Below are positions 1 through 14,990 of a stretch of DNA of 64,000 bases, piece after piece (position 1 is the first letter of the stretch; each line of letters begins with the position of its first letter). The position numbers and the translations under genes were made by a program. Below the pieces are notes generated by a model, which made no database searches, was not told the origin of the DNA, and saw only the letters and a program-made list of their open reading frames with translations. Location: contig VZRN01000791.1 in the NCBI GenBank assembly GCA_013397935.1, positions 372,001-436,000 of the forward strand, written 5' to 3'. Source of the stretch: Dasyornis broadbenti (Eukaryota; Chordata; Aves; Passeriformes; Dasyornithidae).

Positions 1-2897
1 CTCAATAAATTTGACTAACTGTTCTAAATGACTATGCCTCTATCCATTAAAAGAGATTCAAAGAGAAGGAAATCTGAGGGGTCATTTGCTTTTACACAAA
101 CTAAACAACTAATCGTGGGCTACTAAATGTATAATGTTGTAACAGAAAACAGAATAATGCTATTCATTTTGTGCTTACTGATTTGCCAAAAAGTCACAGG
201 CCACAAAGATATCAGGTTCAAGTGTAGGTCAGTCATGACTGCATGTATCTTGCCCCTCCTTCACTCTTCCTCTGCAAGCTTCTGACCTTCTCTGGCCATA
301 ACCTAAAACCTTTTGAAGATTGTTATAAGAGCAACACAAAGTCCAATGTAATAATATATCCCAACTGTGACTGCACCAAATTCAGTCCACTTACTTAACA
401 AGAAGTAGAAGGATTTTGGTGTTCTTTCAACACTCATCTCCATTGCATTGCTTTGCTCCATACTTTGCAAACAAAACTTCAAATTAATTTGCAGCTAAAA
501 TCTTAATATTTTGTTGGGAACAGAACAGTGAGAAAAGGTTTCTACTATTTAATTTGGAAAGCACAAATTCAGTCTGTATCAAGTACTTATCCTCTAATGG
601 TTCATGTGCAGATTTCCTCAAACAAATTATACTAGACAGGACACACTGAATTGTGAAGCAAAGCAAAACTCTCAGTGTAATCAAGTATCTAAGTTAAAAA
701 GCTAAAGTATGGTTGTTTAAAAATAAATCTCTCTGAACATAAAAATCTAACTACCCTTTGTAACACCACTTTGAAGAGTTAAAGTACCATACAAATAAAA
801 TTGCCACTCAAATATTAACAACATCAAAAAGAATAAAGTAAGCTTTTTGTGAAGGTCTGGTGAACATTTGCTGAACGGTCAAAATAGAAATCTTCTCTAA
901 TTATTCAAAGATGAAAGAATATCTATTTAAGTGTATGTGATTGTTTGAATAGTCCCTGATGGGACAGCATTATTACTACTTAGTTCTCTCCATTATAAGC
1001 TAAAGAGTATCTAAAATCTCAGCTGTCAGTGTAAAACTATGATATAACACTGCAGTCATGGACAGCTGCATTTGCTGACTATGTTAGTATTTTTCCTCCC
1101 CAAGGGGCCATACATTCATCTTAAATTCACAAGGGAATCAAGCCTTGTGGAAGAAGGAACCCTGAGGACATTTTAGCAACACTGCAGTGGGGAGAGAAGA
1201 CTAATTATGAAAATGAGGCAGAACCATTACAGTGCGAGCTCCAGGGCATGTAGGACTTGCACAGAAATGAAAGTAGTTGCAAAATAAGAAATATGACTAA
1301 TCCAAGGCTATTTGAACACCTCTTTTTGTTATCAAGATGGGTGTGTATTTTATCATCCATCCAGTTACTCTTGAAAGGAGTATGTTGTTATAAATGAAAA
1401 TTAATTTCATAATATTAAAAGCCAGAAAGTATATGGTCTTCATGGAAGGCTCCAAAAGGATAAATAAAACCAGTATGCAACCAAGTACATTTCATTAAGC
1501 AGAATCCAATCTATATGAAATTTAAATTACTCTCAAACTTTCAGAATATTTTCAAACACTCAGACTTGCCTATGTGCCCATCACTGTTGCAAATATTATT
1601 AGATGGTATCTTAAAATGTAAAGGCCTAAAGAAATTTTGATTTTGTCTGAGCTTTGTGCAAGATCCTTCTATCTTTGAGGTGGACCATTCAGAGGAAACA
1701 CATAAATATGAGCTCAGGCATCATCCATAGGAATGTAATCCAACACCACTGCGGTCTGATGCTAAAAAGAAACACTTAAGAACATGAATAAATTAAGTAA
1801 ACAATCACATTTTGCAGATGGAGAAAAAAAGACACAGACCTTCCAATCACAAATTATGACCATCATCCTGCAAAGGTATTTACTGCAGAACACAGTAGGG
1901 TCTGACCATCTATGAATATTTATTGCACTCTAAATTAAATCATTACACAAGATTTAATGCCTTAGCGACCTGTAGACTTCATTATAGACACACAATTCTC
2001 TTGGACTAACATTAAAAGGAACTCAAGACTACAGTGATTCATCTATTCAGAAGGGCAGTTGGATTGTGTACCCAATATATTAACATGTTATGAACCCTGC
2101 TAGTTACCTGATTACATCCAAGAACATTCTTTCCCCTGCAACCTCCACCCACTCCCCAAAAGAGACAACAGGTTACACTACTGTTTGCTTCAGGGTTTAA
2201 CCTCTCCAGCTCATGGTGGATAAGCTCTTGCAACATCTGGGCTCATTGTCCTTTGCAGTCAAAGTTTCAGGTTCCAGAAGACACTATGAAGTTTGGGGAG
2301 GGGTTATGGTTAGTTGGTGGGAGCGCATTGGCAGAGGGTTCAGAACAGAAACAGGAAATCTCAGGTTTATGTCAATTTAGTATTCTTTTATCAGTATTTA
2401 CTGGTGTTACCTAAGGGAGGCACAAAAACTAAGGTCAGTGATTCGCATACTTGCTGTCACTGAGCATATTACTGGATATACTGCACATCTAATTCCTCTC
2501 ATAAGGCTGAAGTAAGCCACAAACAGGATTTATTCCATATAAAACAACAATTAGAATAATCTACCCCTGCAGAAACGTGGGACCACTGGATGTCCTAACA
2601 TGACCAGTAGAGCTGTGCAAGAGAACTGTTTTTACAGCAATATCCCACCCACCCTCTCACCCTTCCTATCAGGGATACACAGAGGAGCTCTTTCCAGGGA
2701 TGTCAGTTGTCAACTCAGATTTCAAAATGTGGAAGAACATTGATTTGCTTATCTTCAAACCACAGGCTTGTCTAGCTGGCCTGCTGGTGCTCAAATGAAA
2801 CAATTCGCCATTTATATGGAGGCTTGTAGATGGTATTCAGCTAAAGAGGGCTGAAAACACATTCATTTAAAATAAAACTTCTGTCCAGCAAGTATAT

Positions 2898-2902
2898 CAC
2901 AG
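2898..2902. repeat. Target-site duplication, left copy (CACAG)
   Basis: Direct repeat CACAG immediately before the TG of the LTR; the identical right copy is at 3638-3642. Confidence 0.8.
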
Positions 2903-3637
2903 TGTTGGAGGTTGGGAATTTTTCCGTCCTGTGGCTAGAGAGACTTTAACGAGCCTTAACGACGGTACTTAAGAGACAACGATTGGGTACCTAAGAGATA
3001 ACGACTGAGTACCTAAGGGACAAAGACGCACTTAAGAGACTAAAAACATAGCCAGGTGTGGCGAGAGAAGAAAAAGGTGGCTGGCCGTGGGCAGAGACAC
3101 ACTTGTCCCTGGGACTTGGAGGAGACAGCTGCTGTTTTCTTCTTTTCCCTTCGCTGCTGCTGCGGGAGCTCAGCGCTGTAGGGTTTTTCCTTCCTTGCTG
3201 AAGTATCTGCTGCCCTTTTGTTCGCCGGCTCGAGTGGACGGGCTCTGCCGCCCGGTTTGCTGCCCTGGGATTCCCTGCTGCAGCTCTGCTCGCCGTGCGG
3301 CCGCCTCGCCCTCTGCTCCGTCCGCCATCACCGAGGAGCTGAGCTCACGTCACAGCACCCCTGCCAGCCGTGACCGTAACTGTACCAAAGGGGAGGGGCG
3401 GTGTCTGGCTGCTTAGAGAAAGCTGCCACCGGGTATCTGGTTGGTTTATTTGTTGTTGCTACTGTTATTGTTGCTTGTTCCCTCGTTATAGATACGAGTA
3501 AAAACTGTTATTCCTTTTCCCATATCTCTGCCTGAGAGCCATGGATTTCGACCTTACAACAATTCGGAGGGAGGGTCATATCCTGTAAGGCAGTTTTCCA
3601 CCTGCCTTAGCAAACGTCTGTCTTCCAAACCAAGACA
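2903..3637 (+). mobile_element. Solo LTR, endogenous retrovirus-like (type B)
   Basis: A 735-bp element that begins TGTTGGAGG and ends CCAAGACA, so it has the TG...CA termini of an LTR. It is flanked by a perfect 5-bp duplication CACAG (2898-2902 and 3638-3642). It resembles LTRs I know from songbird genomes, with a typical 3' part containing AATTCGGAGGGAGGG. No internal retroviral sequence is present, so it is a recombined solo LTR. The left part carries a 22-bp tandem array and the middle is GC-rich. It lies antisense to CBLB inside an intron. The open frame across 3087-3416 is a by-product of GC content. Exact family name not determined. Confidence 0.85.
2964..3040 (+). repeat. 22-bp tandem array inside the LTR
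   Basis: Units of the form GGTACYTAAGAGAYAACGAY start at 2964, 2986 and 3008, spaced 22 bp, with a shortened fourth unit from about 3027. A partial TTAACGAG/TTAACGAC pair precedes the array. Its place near the LTR start is where enhancer repeats commonly lie in retroviral U3 regions; the function here is inference. Confidence 0.8.
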
Positions 3638-3642
3638 CACAG
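3638..3642. repeat. Target-site duplication, right copy (CACAG)
   Basis: Direct repeat CACAG immediately after the terminal CA of the LTR; it pairs with 2898-2902. Confidence 0.8.
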
Positions 3643-6600
3643 ATAAGTAAATCCCAAGCTATAACACAACAACATTTTGTTTACAGCATGTAGATTTCAA
3701 AACTATACTAGCAAGTTATTGCTCCTGCACACAAACTGAAATGTATGAAGTCTGGCCATTTCAACATCCAATATGAACTCTGCTCCTATGCAGCCACCCA
3801 CACACTACAGTCAGTATGTCCTGTCCCAATGTTTGCCCTGCTGCGTGTGTGAAACAAGATGGTTTCTCAATTAGAGGAAGGCTTCTAGCAAGAAAACATT
3901 GTAACTTTTAACACAGTTTAAATACAAAAAAATATGCCAGAGACTTACCCCATCTCTCAGTATATAAAAAAAGACTGATTTGACAAATAAGGGAGACACC
4001 AATTAATTCTAGACTATTACAATGATAGAACCTCAATCAGCTGAAAGAAATTCAGTGAAACTGGAGGTCTCCCAGACTCAAACGTGATTACTAGAAAAAC
4101 ATAGCTGCTTTTTAGCTAAGACAACAATCACAAGCCTAAGCTTAAGGCCATCTTTTACCACAAATCTCTTAAAACTCTTCAAAAATAGTGGCATCCACTA
4201 TAGCTTCAGTACACTTAATGATAAGGTACTGCTTTAGAGTTAAGAGTCTATCACAACAATATGCCTCTGGATATATTCCATTCAATTTGCATATTAATTT
4301 AATTCAGCTTCTATTCACCTGGCAAAAAGTCACACTTGAAAACTGCAATAGCTGAGACTGTGTGTAAAGTTCCAACACAGACAACTTTCATATGCAGGCT
4401 AAAACAAGGCTCTTAAAATAGTGAACTATTCTGGAAATGCTGACGCATCTTTAACACTGTGAGTGGGCGCTAATATAATACACACATTGTGTACACATAT
4501 GATGCTGTCTTCCTGGGAAGCTTAACTGAAAGCCCACACGGTTGATGTGGGACAGCAGGAATGCCTCTTTGAAAGCATTCACGCTGCTTATTCATAGTAT
4601 CTCAAACAAAACTCAAGGCATATGGTAAAATCATGCCATTTCACAGAACAGCGCTTATGACAGTGAACAATCCTTTTGAATCAAAACTACCCTTGACACT
4701 TCAACAAAAAGAACTCACCTTGATGACAGGATTTACACACAATATCAAGTATTTAAATAAAAGTAAACCTTAAGAGCTAGAATTGCAGAGGTCATCAGCA
4801 GTTTAATACAGTGAGTTACATCTATTACAAAAAGACCTACTTTAGTTGTTCTTTTTCCACTAATGCACACACCCACTATAGAGGGTCAGACTCCCAGAAG
4901 AATAATGAAATAGATAGACCTATCTGCTGTTACACAAAGAATATTGAAAATCTAGGAATAGAATACATGGGAGCTGTACTAAAATCAGCACTACCTTTCC
5001 ATTTGCTTTCAGTCCAGATTCTTAGCTAAGCTTTTAAAAACAAAAACAAACAGAAAAGGCCACCACACAGGAAAGTTGTAAGAGAGGGACATAAGCATAC
5101 ATAAAGGTAAAGAAGAACATGAAATATCCTTTGAGACAGTTTTTGCCTTTTCTTGCCAACTCTAACCCATACACAAATTTTTCAGTAACAAACACTCTGC
5201 CTTCTGTTAATATAGCAAATGGCTGGCATTCATGGAACTAGAGTTCCACAACGGTACAGAAGGATATGACAGGCATCTTAAACTGCATATCCATGAATAT
5301 CCACAACTTAAACATCTTCATAGCTGTCAACTGATTTTACTCTAAGGCTTACTTGTCATTGCCCCCTTCCATTTTATTTACGCACATCAAGCACAAGGCA
5401 GACAGAACTCCTTAACAGGCTTAAAACAAATGCGAACAAATAGTTACCCAAGGAAAAGACTGCCTTGGAAAGACTTTCTGCATAGTACAGTATTACCTGA
5501 AAACAAAGTGCAAATAAAGAAAGGAACAAGTACATTTACATGCCTTCTTTCTCCAGCAGGGTCCTCCAACTGGTGTAACAGATAGGAACTTTCTGTTCCA
5601 TTATGTTTGAAGGATTTAGCCACTAGATACTTTTACCATGTTAAAACAGATACTAAGAGATGGGTCTTACTCTTTTTTGTTGCTTTGTTTATGCTGAGTA
5701 AACATAAGCTAGTTTATTGCTCTAATATTTCCCTGGCTATTACCCTTTCCAGTAGGCTGGGTACACTGGGCTTATAGGTTTTGAGAAGGTATGTCAAAAG
5801 TCCTTTCAGTCATCCACTCCAATAACAAATTGCATTCTCAGAAATCATTTGATTTTTAAAACAAATATCCAACAGTCTGTCCTCCAAGTCCATTTAAAGA
5901 TATACTGCAGGATTCTAAAAAGCTGTTTATCTTTTAGGTGTCCTGTGACAGTTTAGCATTAATAACACTAAATTCATGCAGCGCAAACTCTGAAAAACCT
6001 TTCACGCTTTCAAAAAAGCATTTTATATTCATATTCCTTTTAAGCCACTAAAAAAATGCTATGTGGTGTTCAAACACATCTCTTCCTGGCATTGGGATAC
6101 ATTAAAGACTATTTCAAAGTGAGTGCTGAGATCCATGATCCTCACAGAACAGCTTTCCTCCCCCATTCTTTTCTTCATCCCAATGGAAGTAGAAAAATGA
6201 GAGAAAATAAGTGAGTCTTCCTCAGCAGCACTTAAGTCAACTTCATAAGGCAAGACTCCTTTCAGACAGTCATTACAAGCCTGTCAGTCATACATGGGTA
6301 TAAGTTAATGAACTCACATTGGCATAGATTGGAGGACAGCTGGGTACTGACTAGGGCACGCCTGATCCATCCTGCTGAACAGTCCCCAGATGAGCACTGT
6401 CTTCTTACATTACTGTGCTCTGTAAGTGATTAGAGCCCCATTCCTCATAGGGCTTTAATTATAGGGATTAACAGTAAAAGGAAACACATGAACAGGATAC
6501 TACATACTTTTTTTTTTTGCTTTGAATTTTTGTGTATTTGTTACAGCTATGAATTAAGGAGTAAAAAGGATGTGCAGAGATCTGAACAAAATAGTACAAT

Positions 6601-8449
6601 ACAGTCCTTCCAGTCTGCCATATTAAAGAAGCCCATTAAAAAAAAATACTGGAGGAAAGGATTTCAGCCTGCTGACATATGACTTTCTAAGCAAGACAAA
6701 AAAAATTGGCTATATATGCCACATTTTCTGTATTTTACTAATTTCAGCACAGAATATGTATCATTAAGCTGTAAAACCACTGGAGCATTAGCCACTGGGA
6801 ATGAGCTGTCAGTAAGATGCAGTTCTGAAGTGGATTAAAAATTCTTATGAAGTTAGAACAGACACAAGCCTTTATCAGACCCACCATTACTCTGCTGCTA
6901 TAGCCAAAAAGCATGTGACTGCAAATACTACTCTTAATTCTAGAAAAACCTGCAAGTGCTGTACTGTAAATTAAATGGCATAATACTTACATCCAAGTGA
7001 CCTACTACGACTGAGACAACCAGTAAGAAATAACTTAACTAGAAATAAAGCATAGGTGTTCAAATTCATAATAAAAAATACTGACACAGACTATTCATTA
7101 TGACCAACTCATCATTATTGAGATGACCTAGCAACTGAATAAGTGCTTTTCCTATTACAGTGTTTCAGAGCTGAAAGCTAGAACAATATTTCATTACAAA
7201 GAGATTAGGTTTTTTCTTAGTATTTTAAAACCAAATACTTAGAAATGAAGAGAGAAAAAACAAGCTAAGTTATAACATAGACATCTCCTTTATTGCTGGC
7301 ACATTAGGCAAACAGATGTTCTTAACAGAGACTGTCATCATTTTTAATGACAAACAACAGTTGGAACACAGGTTCTCCACTTCAGGATTTTCACAACAGG
7401 CTGTATATCTGAACAAACAGAAATATTTTCAGGCTCTGTTTGTTGCATTAGATCTTACTTAAACATGCATGACATTTATAGAGTATTAAAGACATATTAC
7501 ACAGCTCTACCCTAAACATACTGATGAAAGGTTTACATACCATATTTGCTGAAACTTTTAACTTTGACTTCAAAGAAATTATTTTTCTTCTGTCAAAATG
7601 AAGCATTCTCCAAAAATAAGAATGGTGCTCAGGAATTTTGATATTAAGCCTAAAAGTAATCTGGTAACACAATTTAATTTTTTACAAGTTACACAATGAC
7701 TAATTCTCTGTAGCCCCATAAGCTGTTTAAAATGCTGGCATGAAAACATCTGAAGGTGTTTCTCTTCATCTTTTCACACTCTTCCACTAGAGAGCAGTTA
7801 GAATTAAAAGCCTGCTCTAGAACATACACCTGTAAGGTCTCACAAATTAATGACTGCTTTAAAAAAAAAAAACAAAACATTGTTCTAACAAATATTCTTG
7901 GGTACAAGACATTTTTATTACTGACCAGCATTTTGTATTTCCCATGACAGACATTCATAACTCAGAATCAACTCTAAGATGAGTTCACAAAATATTCTGT
8001 TGGCTAGGGACCATTTTCCATTGGAACAATTTGAAAACAGATGTTAATACATTTGTCTGTCTTACATTAATGCCCTTTAATTTGTAATGGGAGGCACAAT
8101 TTTTCTCATGTAGTCATTTCTTAAACAATACCGTATTGCCCAAAAGGTCCTATTTTAAGACTGATAACTAACAAATGAACTTATCACCTTTTAAAATGTA
8201 ACAGGATTTCTGATATAGAATCAATGAAGGTGTTTGGGGTTTTTCCAGGACAAATAAAGAGGTTAGTAAAAGCCTTTAGGATATCACTGAGGCCTAGGAC
8301 ATACACACAAAAAAGAAACATGATTATTAAAATTTCTTTATTCTTACTGTAATCAAAACTAGAATTTGTCACGGAATAATCCTCTACACATGCTAGAGAG
8401 GGACCATCGATGTTTTACTAAGAATGCAGTTTTCACTTCTTTGAATGCA

Positions 8450-8842
8450 TGTCCTGGTTCCAGATAGAGCAGGGCTAATTTTTTGCAGAAGCCGGGATGG
8501 GGGCATGGCCAGGACCCCAATGTTATTCCACACCACCTCAGGTCATTGCCTCCTGGTCAGAGTGGTGGGAATGCTGGTCCTGAGCCAGAGGGAACATGGC
8601 TGTGGTCAGGTTGAGCTCTGCACTCTTCCTTTTGTACTCTTCTGTTATTAACATTGTTACTGCTATTATTCTTTTTCTTATCTCATTGCTGCTTCCAGTA
8701 AATTGTTCCTATCATTGCCTTTTGTGCCCCCACTGCTGCAGCAGGGAGGGAGAGGGGGAAAATGAGGGGAGCGAGGGGCAGTGTGTGGTTTGGGGTTTGT
8801 GGGAACACTAAATTGGGGAGTATCTTTCCTAAACCACGAACA
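8450..8842 (+). mobile_element. Solo LTR, short ERVL-like type (type C)
   Basis: A 393-bp element that starts TGTCCTGGTTCCAGATAGAG and ends TAAACCACGAACA. The TGTCCTGGTT start and AAACCACGA-CA end are shared by a large family of avian ERVL-type LTRs. It has a T-rich middle with an AGTAAA poly(A)-like signal at 8697-8702 and a G-rich stretch after it. I see no clear target duplication, so the ends may be off by a few bases or decayed. It is antisense to CBLB within the intron. Open frames across 8445-8811 are not genes. Confidence 0.75.
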
Positions 8843-9558
8843 TAAGTTAGTCAACAGATACTAGGAAAAAAAAAAAGGTGAACACTGGGCCCCAGATATA
8901 ATTAATCAGCATTTGCAGGAGACACTTATTTTACTCACTTATAAGCAAGCCCATGGATCCTTTTCTTTCTGCTATCAGTACCTCGTGCCTAATCCAATCC
9001 TGCAATATGTCATGTATTTTCTCAAGAGTCTTGATATTCTCCGCTCTTGGTCATATCAACATAAACAGACACACTGCTCTACTTTGGATTGAAGCTTCAG
9101 AGAGAGATGCAGCTAATCAGGAGCCGGTAAGACTTCCATAGCTTATTTTTCAGTATTCCTTCCCACCACGAGATACTTGCTTTATGCAAGGTAGATGTAA
9201 AACTGGGGCTAATATTTAAAATGAGATATGGTTGTGGATTTTATTTCCGCAGACACATCTGTTCAGTATCACAGACAAAACAAAGTAAGGCTCAAACTAC
9301 TACCACTGATAATATCAAGTAAGAATTGTGGAATAAATAAGGCAATCTTCACATATTTTTGCTAGAGAACACAGGAATAATTTCCCTTTTTACTGTTGCT
9401 TCAAATTTCAAAGCCATATGGTGTCACTGTTTTATCTTAGGGGAAAGCAAGAATGTGTTTTGTCAACTCTCCCACAACGGTATCAAGTAGAAGAAAAAAA
9501 TTAAATTTAATTATTTTTCCCAAAAATTTTTCTCCCACTGTACAGTCACAGAGCTAGC

Positions 9559-9575
9559 AAAAAAAAAAAAAAAAA
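9559..9575 (+). repeat. Poly(A) run (17)
   Basis: Seventeen consecutive A in the CBLB intron, with no recognisable retroelement upstream. Confidence 0.9.
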
Positions 9576-12500
9576 TCACCTAGTAATAGTAAAAGACTAG
9601 TTCATGAGGTGGGCTGCCCAGGTCCCCATTGCAGTCCTGACATATACAATGCATCAGATACTATGCTAAAATTACATCTCCACTGTTTGACCATTCAAGA
9701 ATTATAAATGAAAGTCCTCTTACAGAGAGATCACAATAACCTTAACCATACAGATATTAAATTTAGCTCAATCCACAGGCTACTACAATCTTTCATCATA
9801 TACCCCAGAAATGTGTTTCTTAGGAATCTGCTACTTCTATGTTTTCCCTTCAGTTTATTGTCTTACATCACAGTAGGAAGAAATACAGTTAAATCTATCT
9901 CTATATCAGACACACTAGAAGAGGTAGTAATTATTTTGACAAAAAATTACTAAAATGAACAATTACTTTTTCACCAATTTTCTGATCTGTCAAGATATTT
10001 GCAAGAATAAAGTCAAAATACTACTCAATATGTTTTTCACTTCACACAATGTTAAAAATTAGGTAATGAAACAGATTACGGGGAAAATCGTCCGTTACGA
10101 GAGAGGATAGCTCTTTAATTCCAACATGAAATCAGAGCAAATGATTATGAAAGTACTCAACGTTTTATCATATGCTAGAGACAAATATAAAAGCATTTCA
10201 ATAATGAATACCTTGGTTGCACTCAAATCAGAAAGATTAAAAATGTTTTTAGTCATCTACATTACGAACAAGACACTGATGACAGTAAACTCATTGCTAT
10301 ATCCTTCATATAAATTCACTTACTAACTTCTCTTTCGATTTGTGTACTATGTGTTAAGATGTGCTTCTTTTCAGAGTTTACTCTTGGTCCTTTTCATGTA
10401 TTACTCATCCTGTTTATTTGGATTTTTTTAATGGTTGTATTCATTGCACAGTCTTTTGAGTAAATATCACATTGTCTTTCAAATCAAGCAAATTATAGTC
10501 CTAAAGTGGATCTCAAGAGAACATGCTTTTAAATTATTTGGAATTGCTCAATATAAAAGATGGAACATGCCAACATATTCATCTTACAAGCAGCAAAACC
10601 ATTTTGTGCAGACAACAGCAAACATATATGTTTAACCACAAATCCTTGTTCCTCCAATATAAATTAACGATATTAAAGCTTTGCCTCATCCTAGAGCATG
10701 CACAGTATTATTGCAGAATCTGTAAAGACAAAGTTAACTTGCAAATGTGCAGCCACTGATGAAAAGACTTGCTAAATAATTATATTAACTCTGTCATTTT
10801 TAGTATGATTCAAGTAAATTAACTTTATTAATAGTGAAGCAAAGAACATAGAATAGGAAGAAAAAAACTTAGGTCAAATGATCCCAAAGTATTTTTAAAA
10901 TTCCCTGACATTATCAAAGTACTCCCTAGCATGCCAGATTTTAATGAATGGAATAGGGTAGCTCCATCCATCAGCTCTTCCATCAATATCCCACTCTCAC
11001 ATTTGTTTTGAACTAAAACTTCAACCGCATTAATCAAAACCAATATTGCCACTTTTTCAGATTAAGGTTATTTCTTATTCTGTACAGGTTAGTGAAACTG
11101 TCTTTACTATAGGTTTGATACCTAGCAAGCATGTCTTCTAAGCTGTTTTTTCGATCAAGCATTCCTTGGACAAAAGGATTACCACTACAGCACATTTGTT
11201 TTTATAAAATGGCTTTACTTTACTTTCAAAGAGCTTCTATTGACTAAACAGCAAGTGTAGCACTTGAAAGTGATTATGCCCAACTTTTTTTTCTTTTCTT
11301 TATAGAATAAAAACAGACTTTTACTCTTTCATGTTTCTAATTTTTAGTGGAAAACAATGTCAGAAGATTAGGAAAAGGAAACCATTTATTTTTATAGCCT
11401 CAGAATAAAATTAGATGTGCTTATAAGTTTAGGCATACATTTCATAAAAATGGATCCTTTCTTCTATAAGCTTTCTCTGTGTCCCTGCTTGCACGGCAAG
11501 CAGGTTCCATCACGCAGGCTAGTGTTGAAGGCATCCTAAAACAAATACCTCATCACTGAATACAGAATATTTATGACAGGGAAGCAGAGACCAAATTTTC
11601 TAAAAATCAAATGTACACAGAAAAGTGAACAATGAAAGATGCATTCAGGTCCATTACAGGAGCCTTTCTATCTACATACTAAATTCAGGAGTCAGTGCAG
11701 TCTGCTCTTCAAAGACTTCCAAAAGTTGCTAACTTGGGCTTTATCATACCTAAGAACACAGCTCTATTTATAGCTGGTGACCATGGCCTGCCCCCAAAAG
11801 CACAGCTGGTCCCTACAGAGACCATGCAGGCAAGTATGGGGAAGGGATGTGAGATACAGAGCTATTTCAAACCAGAAATGCATACTGGTATCCTCACTGC
11901 AATAGAGTGTTTCCAGACCTCTCTGACCAAAAGTACAGTATGTTCAAAAACCCATCTATTTCCCCCAGCTCACTGTACCATCCTATATTGTGTTCTAAAG
12001 ATGAATTGAAATCATATAGAAAACTATGTCAGTCTAGACATTGCAACACTCGTATAATCTTCACAGCAGAACTATCACTAGGTTTATCATAAAGGAAGCT
12101 AATATATGGAAAGCTTGCAGTACTGATTCCCCTAACTGCTTTTTGAGAGCTTTCACACCTGTCCAAAGTGGGTATAAATGGTATGGCACCTTAAAATTTG
12201 GTAATAGTATCATGCACACTTTCACAGGCATAAATAATTACACAAGAGACAACAAGGAAAATAACAGACTGTGTACATCTCCTTAAAACCAGCTGAACTC
12301 TACTCAGACATGACTGTCAACACCACATTACTTCTAAGATGATGTTTGAAAGAGACTTTGCACTAACAGAAAATGCTGTTTGATTTTGTAAGAGTAAAAA
12401 GTAAAAGACAAAGTGCACATATCTCTCCTCTACACAACTAGATATGAATCAAGGATCTAAGTCAATTATAAGAATTTACAAGCCATTATTTTTTCATTAG

Positions 12501-14976
12501 AATTTTTTGTGGTTTTAAAATCCTTATCTTCCTCTGCAATCTGAATAAATAGTTGCCTCTAAGTAACTCTGGTACTAATCCTTCCTTTGTTCTCATTTGA
12601 CAATACCCGTCCCCAAGCAGTGAAGATGATGAAAAAAAACCATCTAAAATTTAAATACTGCCTTACAACAACTGCAGTCACATAGCCTGTTTGCATTTAT
12701 GCTGAGAACAAGCTGTCATAATACTGCCCTACTATTTGTAACCTCCACGCATTTTCACCTGCCCTCTGCAACAAGAGTCTCTTTGTCTGAAAAGAGTGTT
12801 TGTGTAACATTCATTTTTTAATTTAAACTAGAACCAAAAATAGCAAATGGCTTGGGCTTCACCAAATCAGCACTGAAGCTCAACTTCTCACGTGGGTCAG
12901 GTACACCAAAGGGTTTATTAAAGCTGTTTGGATCACATCTGGTTTTACATCACATCTAAGGAATAGGAGGGGAGAAGGTAGAAATTCTCACCATTACATA
13001 AAAGCTTAAGAAAAAAATTTCATTGCACTTTCTCCTCCCATGCAACCTCATCTAATCAGTCATGCACTCATTTTTCCTCAGAAGAAGCCTTGTTATTAGA
13101 AGCTATTTACTGTAGCAAAGTTCAATCCCCAATTACGTTATACGTTATACATTGAAAGAGAAAGTTTCCTTTTTTCCTAGGGATAGCACAGGAACAATGA
13201 GCCAACACTCCAGAACAATCTAGTGAAGGAATAATCTAAAAATACAGGTAAATAAATACAAGAAGGGAAAAAACAAAAAGACTTCAGCATGATTAGAGTA
13301 AAAATTAAGAGATATTGACTGTTTATCTCTAAAATGTGTTGAGATAGTTTAAGTTTAGGGGTTTACATAAGTTAAGCAACAGACTGATAACATGTATCAC
13401 TTAGCTCAGAATTTACTGGAGACCAAAAACTACTGGTTTATGCTTGGAATATATGCTTGGAAAATGGAACAAATCACAGGATACCAAGGAGCCCATAACT
13501 TTTTTCGACAATTACCAAGTTATCTATCTGATGTCAACCAAAAGCCAAAATTGGCTCTATGAAAAGGGCCATTAACATCCTTTTCTGAATCTCTACATTC
13601 TATTTGTCAAACAAGAAAACCATCACCCAAAACAATCTTAACTTCTCCAACCAAACCATCCTGAATTAAAACTTCACTCTTCCTGATCCTTCCCACAATC
13701 AACAAAATCTGCTCTGCCTGGAGACACAAACAAGTTGTAAAGCTAGCTAAGTTATAAACTTTCTAAATTCCTATAAATAAAACAGCAAGGTTGTGATACA
13801 AGAGGGGATAATTTAAGGAAGTAGGGTAAGTTACCTCACACCACAGGACAGAAGCAGACAAAGGGCTATTACTGCATTACAGCTGGCACACCTGACACCC
13901 ATCCTGATACTATTTTAACCTCTTATCAAGTCTGTACTTTCAGGATAAGGAGGAATGGGTGAAAAATTTCTACAGCAGAAAGGTCTCTAGCAAGAATGTT
14001 GTGTGCTTTAATGGGCCAGTTCAAGAACTCGATCCAAGAACCATAACTGATCTCAGTTATCAAGGCAGACTTAGGGAGGAGAAATGGAATACTCTATAAA
14101 CCCACTAACCAACGTGAACAGTAACAAAGGAAAACTTGATCTGTCATTTGAATTGTAGGTACAAGACCTCGTTAGAACACTTAAGAGAATATAAGAATTG
14201 TGCACCAACATTTAAACAAGCTGTACAATAGAGAAACACAATTTGAATTAGGACACCAAATGGCCAGATGCACAAGAGAATTTAGGAAGACTTTCTATAC
14301 AGAAACAGAAGCAGGTTTGTGATCACCTTGAAGGATTTCTGACGCTGACTTTTCCTACATGTATGCCTTTCTACACTGACCACAAAACAACCACAGGTCT
14401 TTTCCTCTTGCCTTCTTCATCCATACCACCCACTACTTCAGAAGTATCCATCTTTCATCTTCCACATCTGCAATACCACTTTAAAACAAACAGCCAACTA
14501 ACTTTGATGAACCAAGGAGCATTAAGAGATTATTAAAAATAAGTATACACCCTGGTTTTATCCTTTTCTGCCTTTCTTCATATAAAGGGCCTATAGCAGA
14601 AAGCATGTAATTTTAAAAGTCAGTGAATAAGTTCCATCTCAAGACATACTCTTCTATGCATATGATTTATAGGAAATCACAGGAAACCTCCCACTTGTTT
14701 CCATTAGTAAGAAGTGAACGCTATGTCCAGCACCTTGAATGAATCCAAATGTAATCTCCCCACTGCCACTTTATTCCTCCTATAGTCTTATTATTATAAC
14801 TTCCGTGCTTGATTTCTACACCTGGCTAACACATTTATCTCAAAAACTGACATTCTACAAAATTTGTACTTTTTATGGCTGCATAATTCTGGAATGCAGC
14901 AAGAGGGAAGAAAGTTTGGACTTCACAGAGACAACACTTTCCAGCTTTAGTTTACTTCCCAACAAACAAAGGGCAC

Positions 14977-14990
14977 AAAAAAAAAAAAAA
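14977..14990 (+). repeat. Poly(A) run (14)
   Basis: Fourteen consecutive A in the CBLB intron. Confidence 0.9.

Noticed and set aside
3087..3416. Plus-strand open frame of 109 codons
   Set aside because: It lies wholly inside the GC-rich middle of a solo LTR and has no viral or cellular domain.
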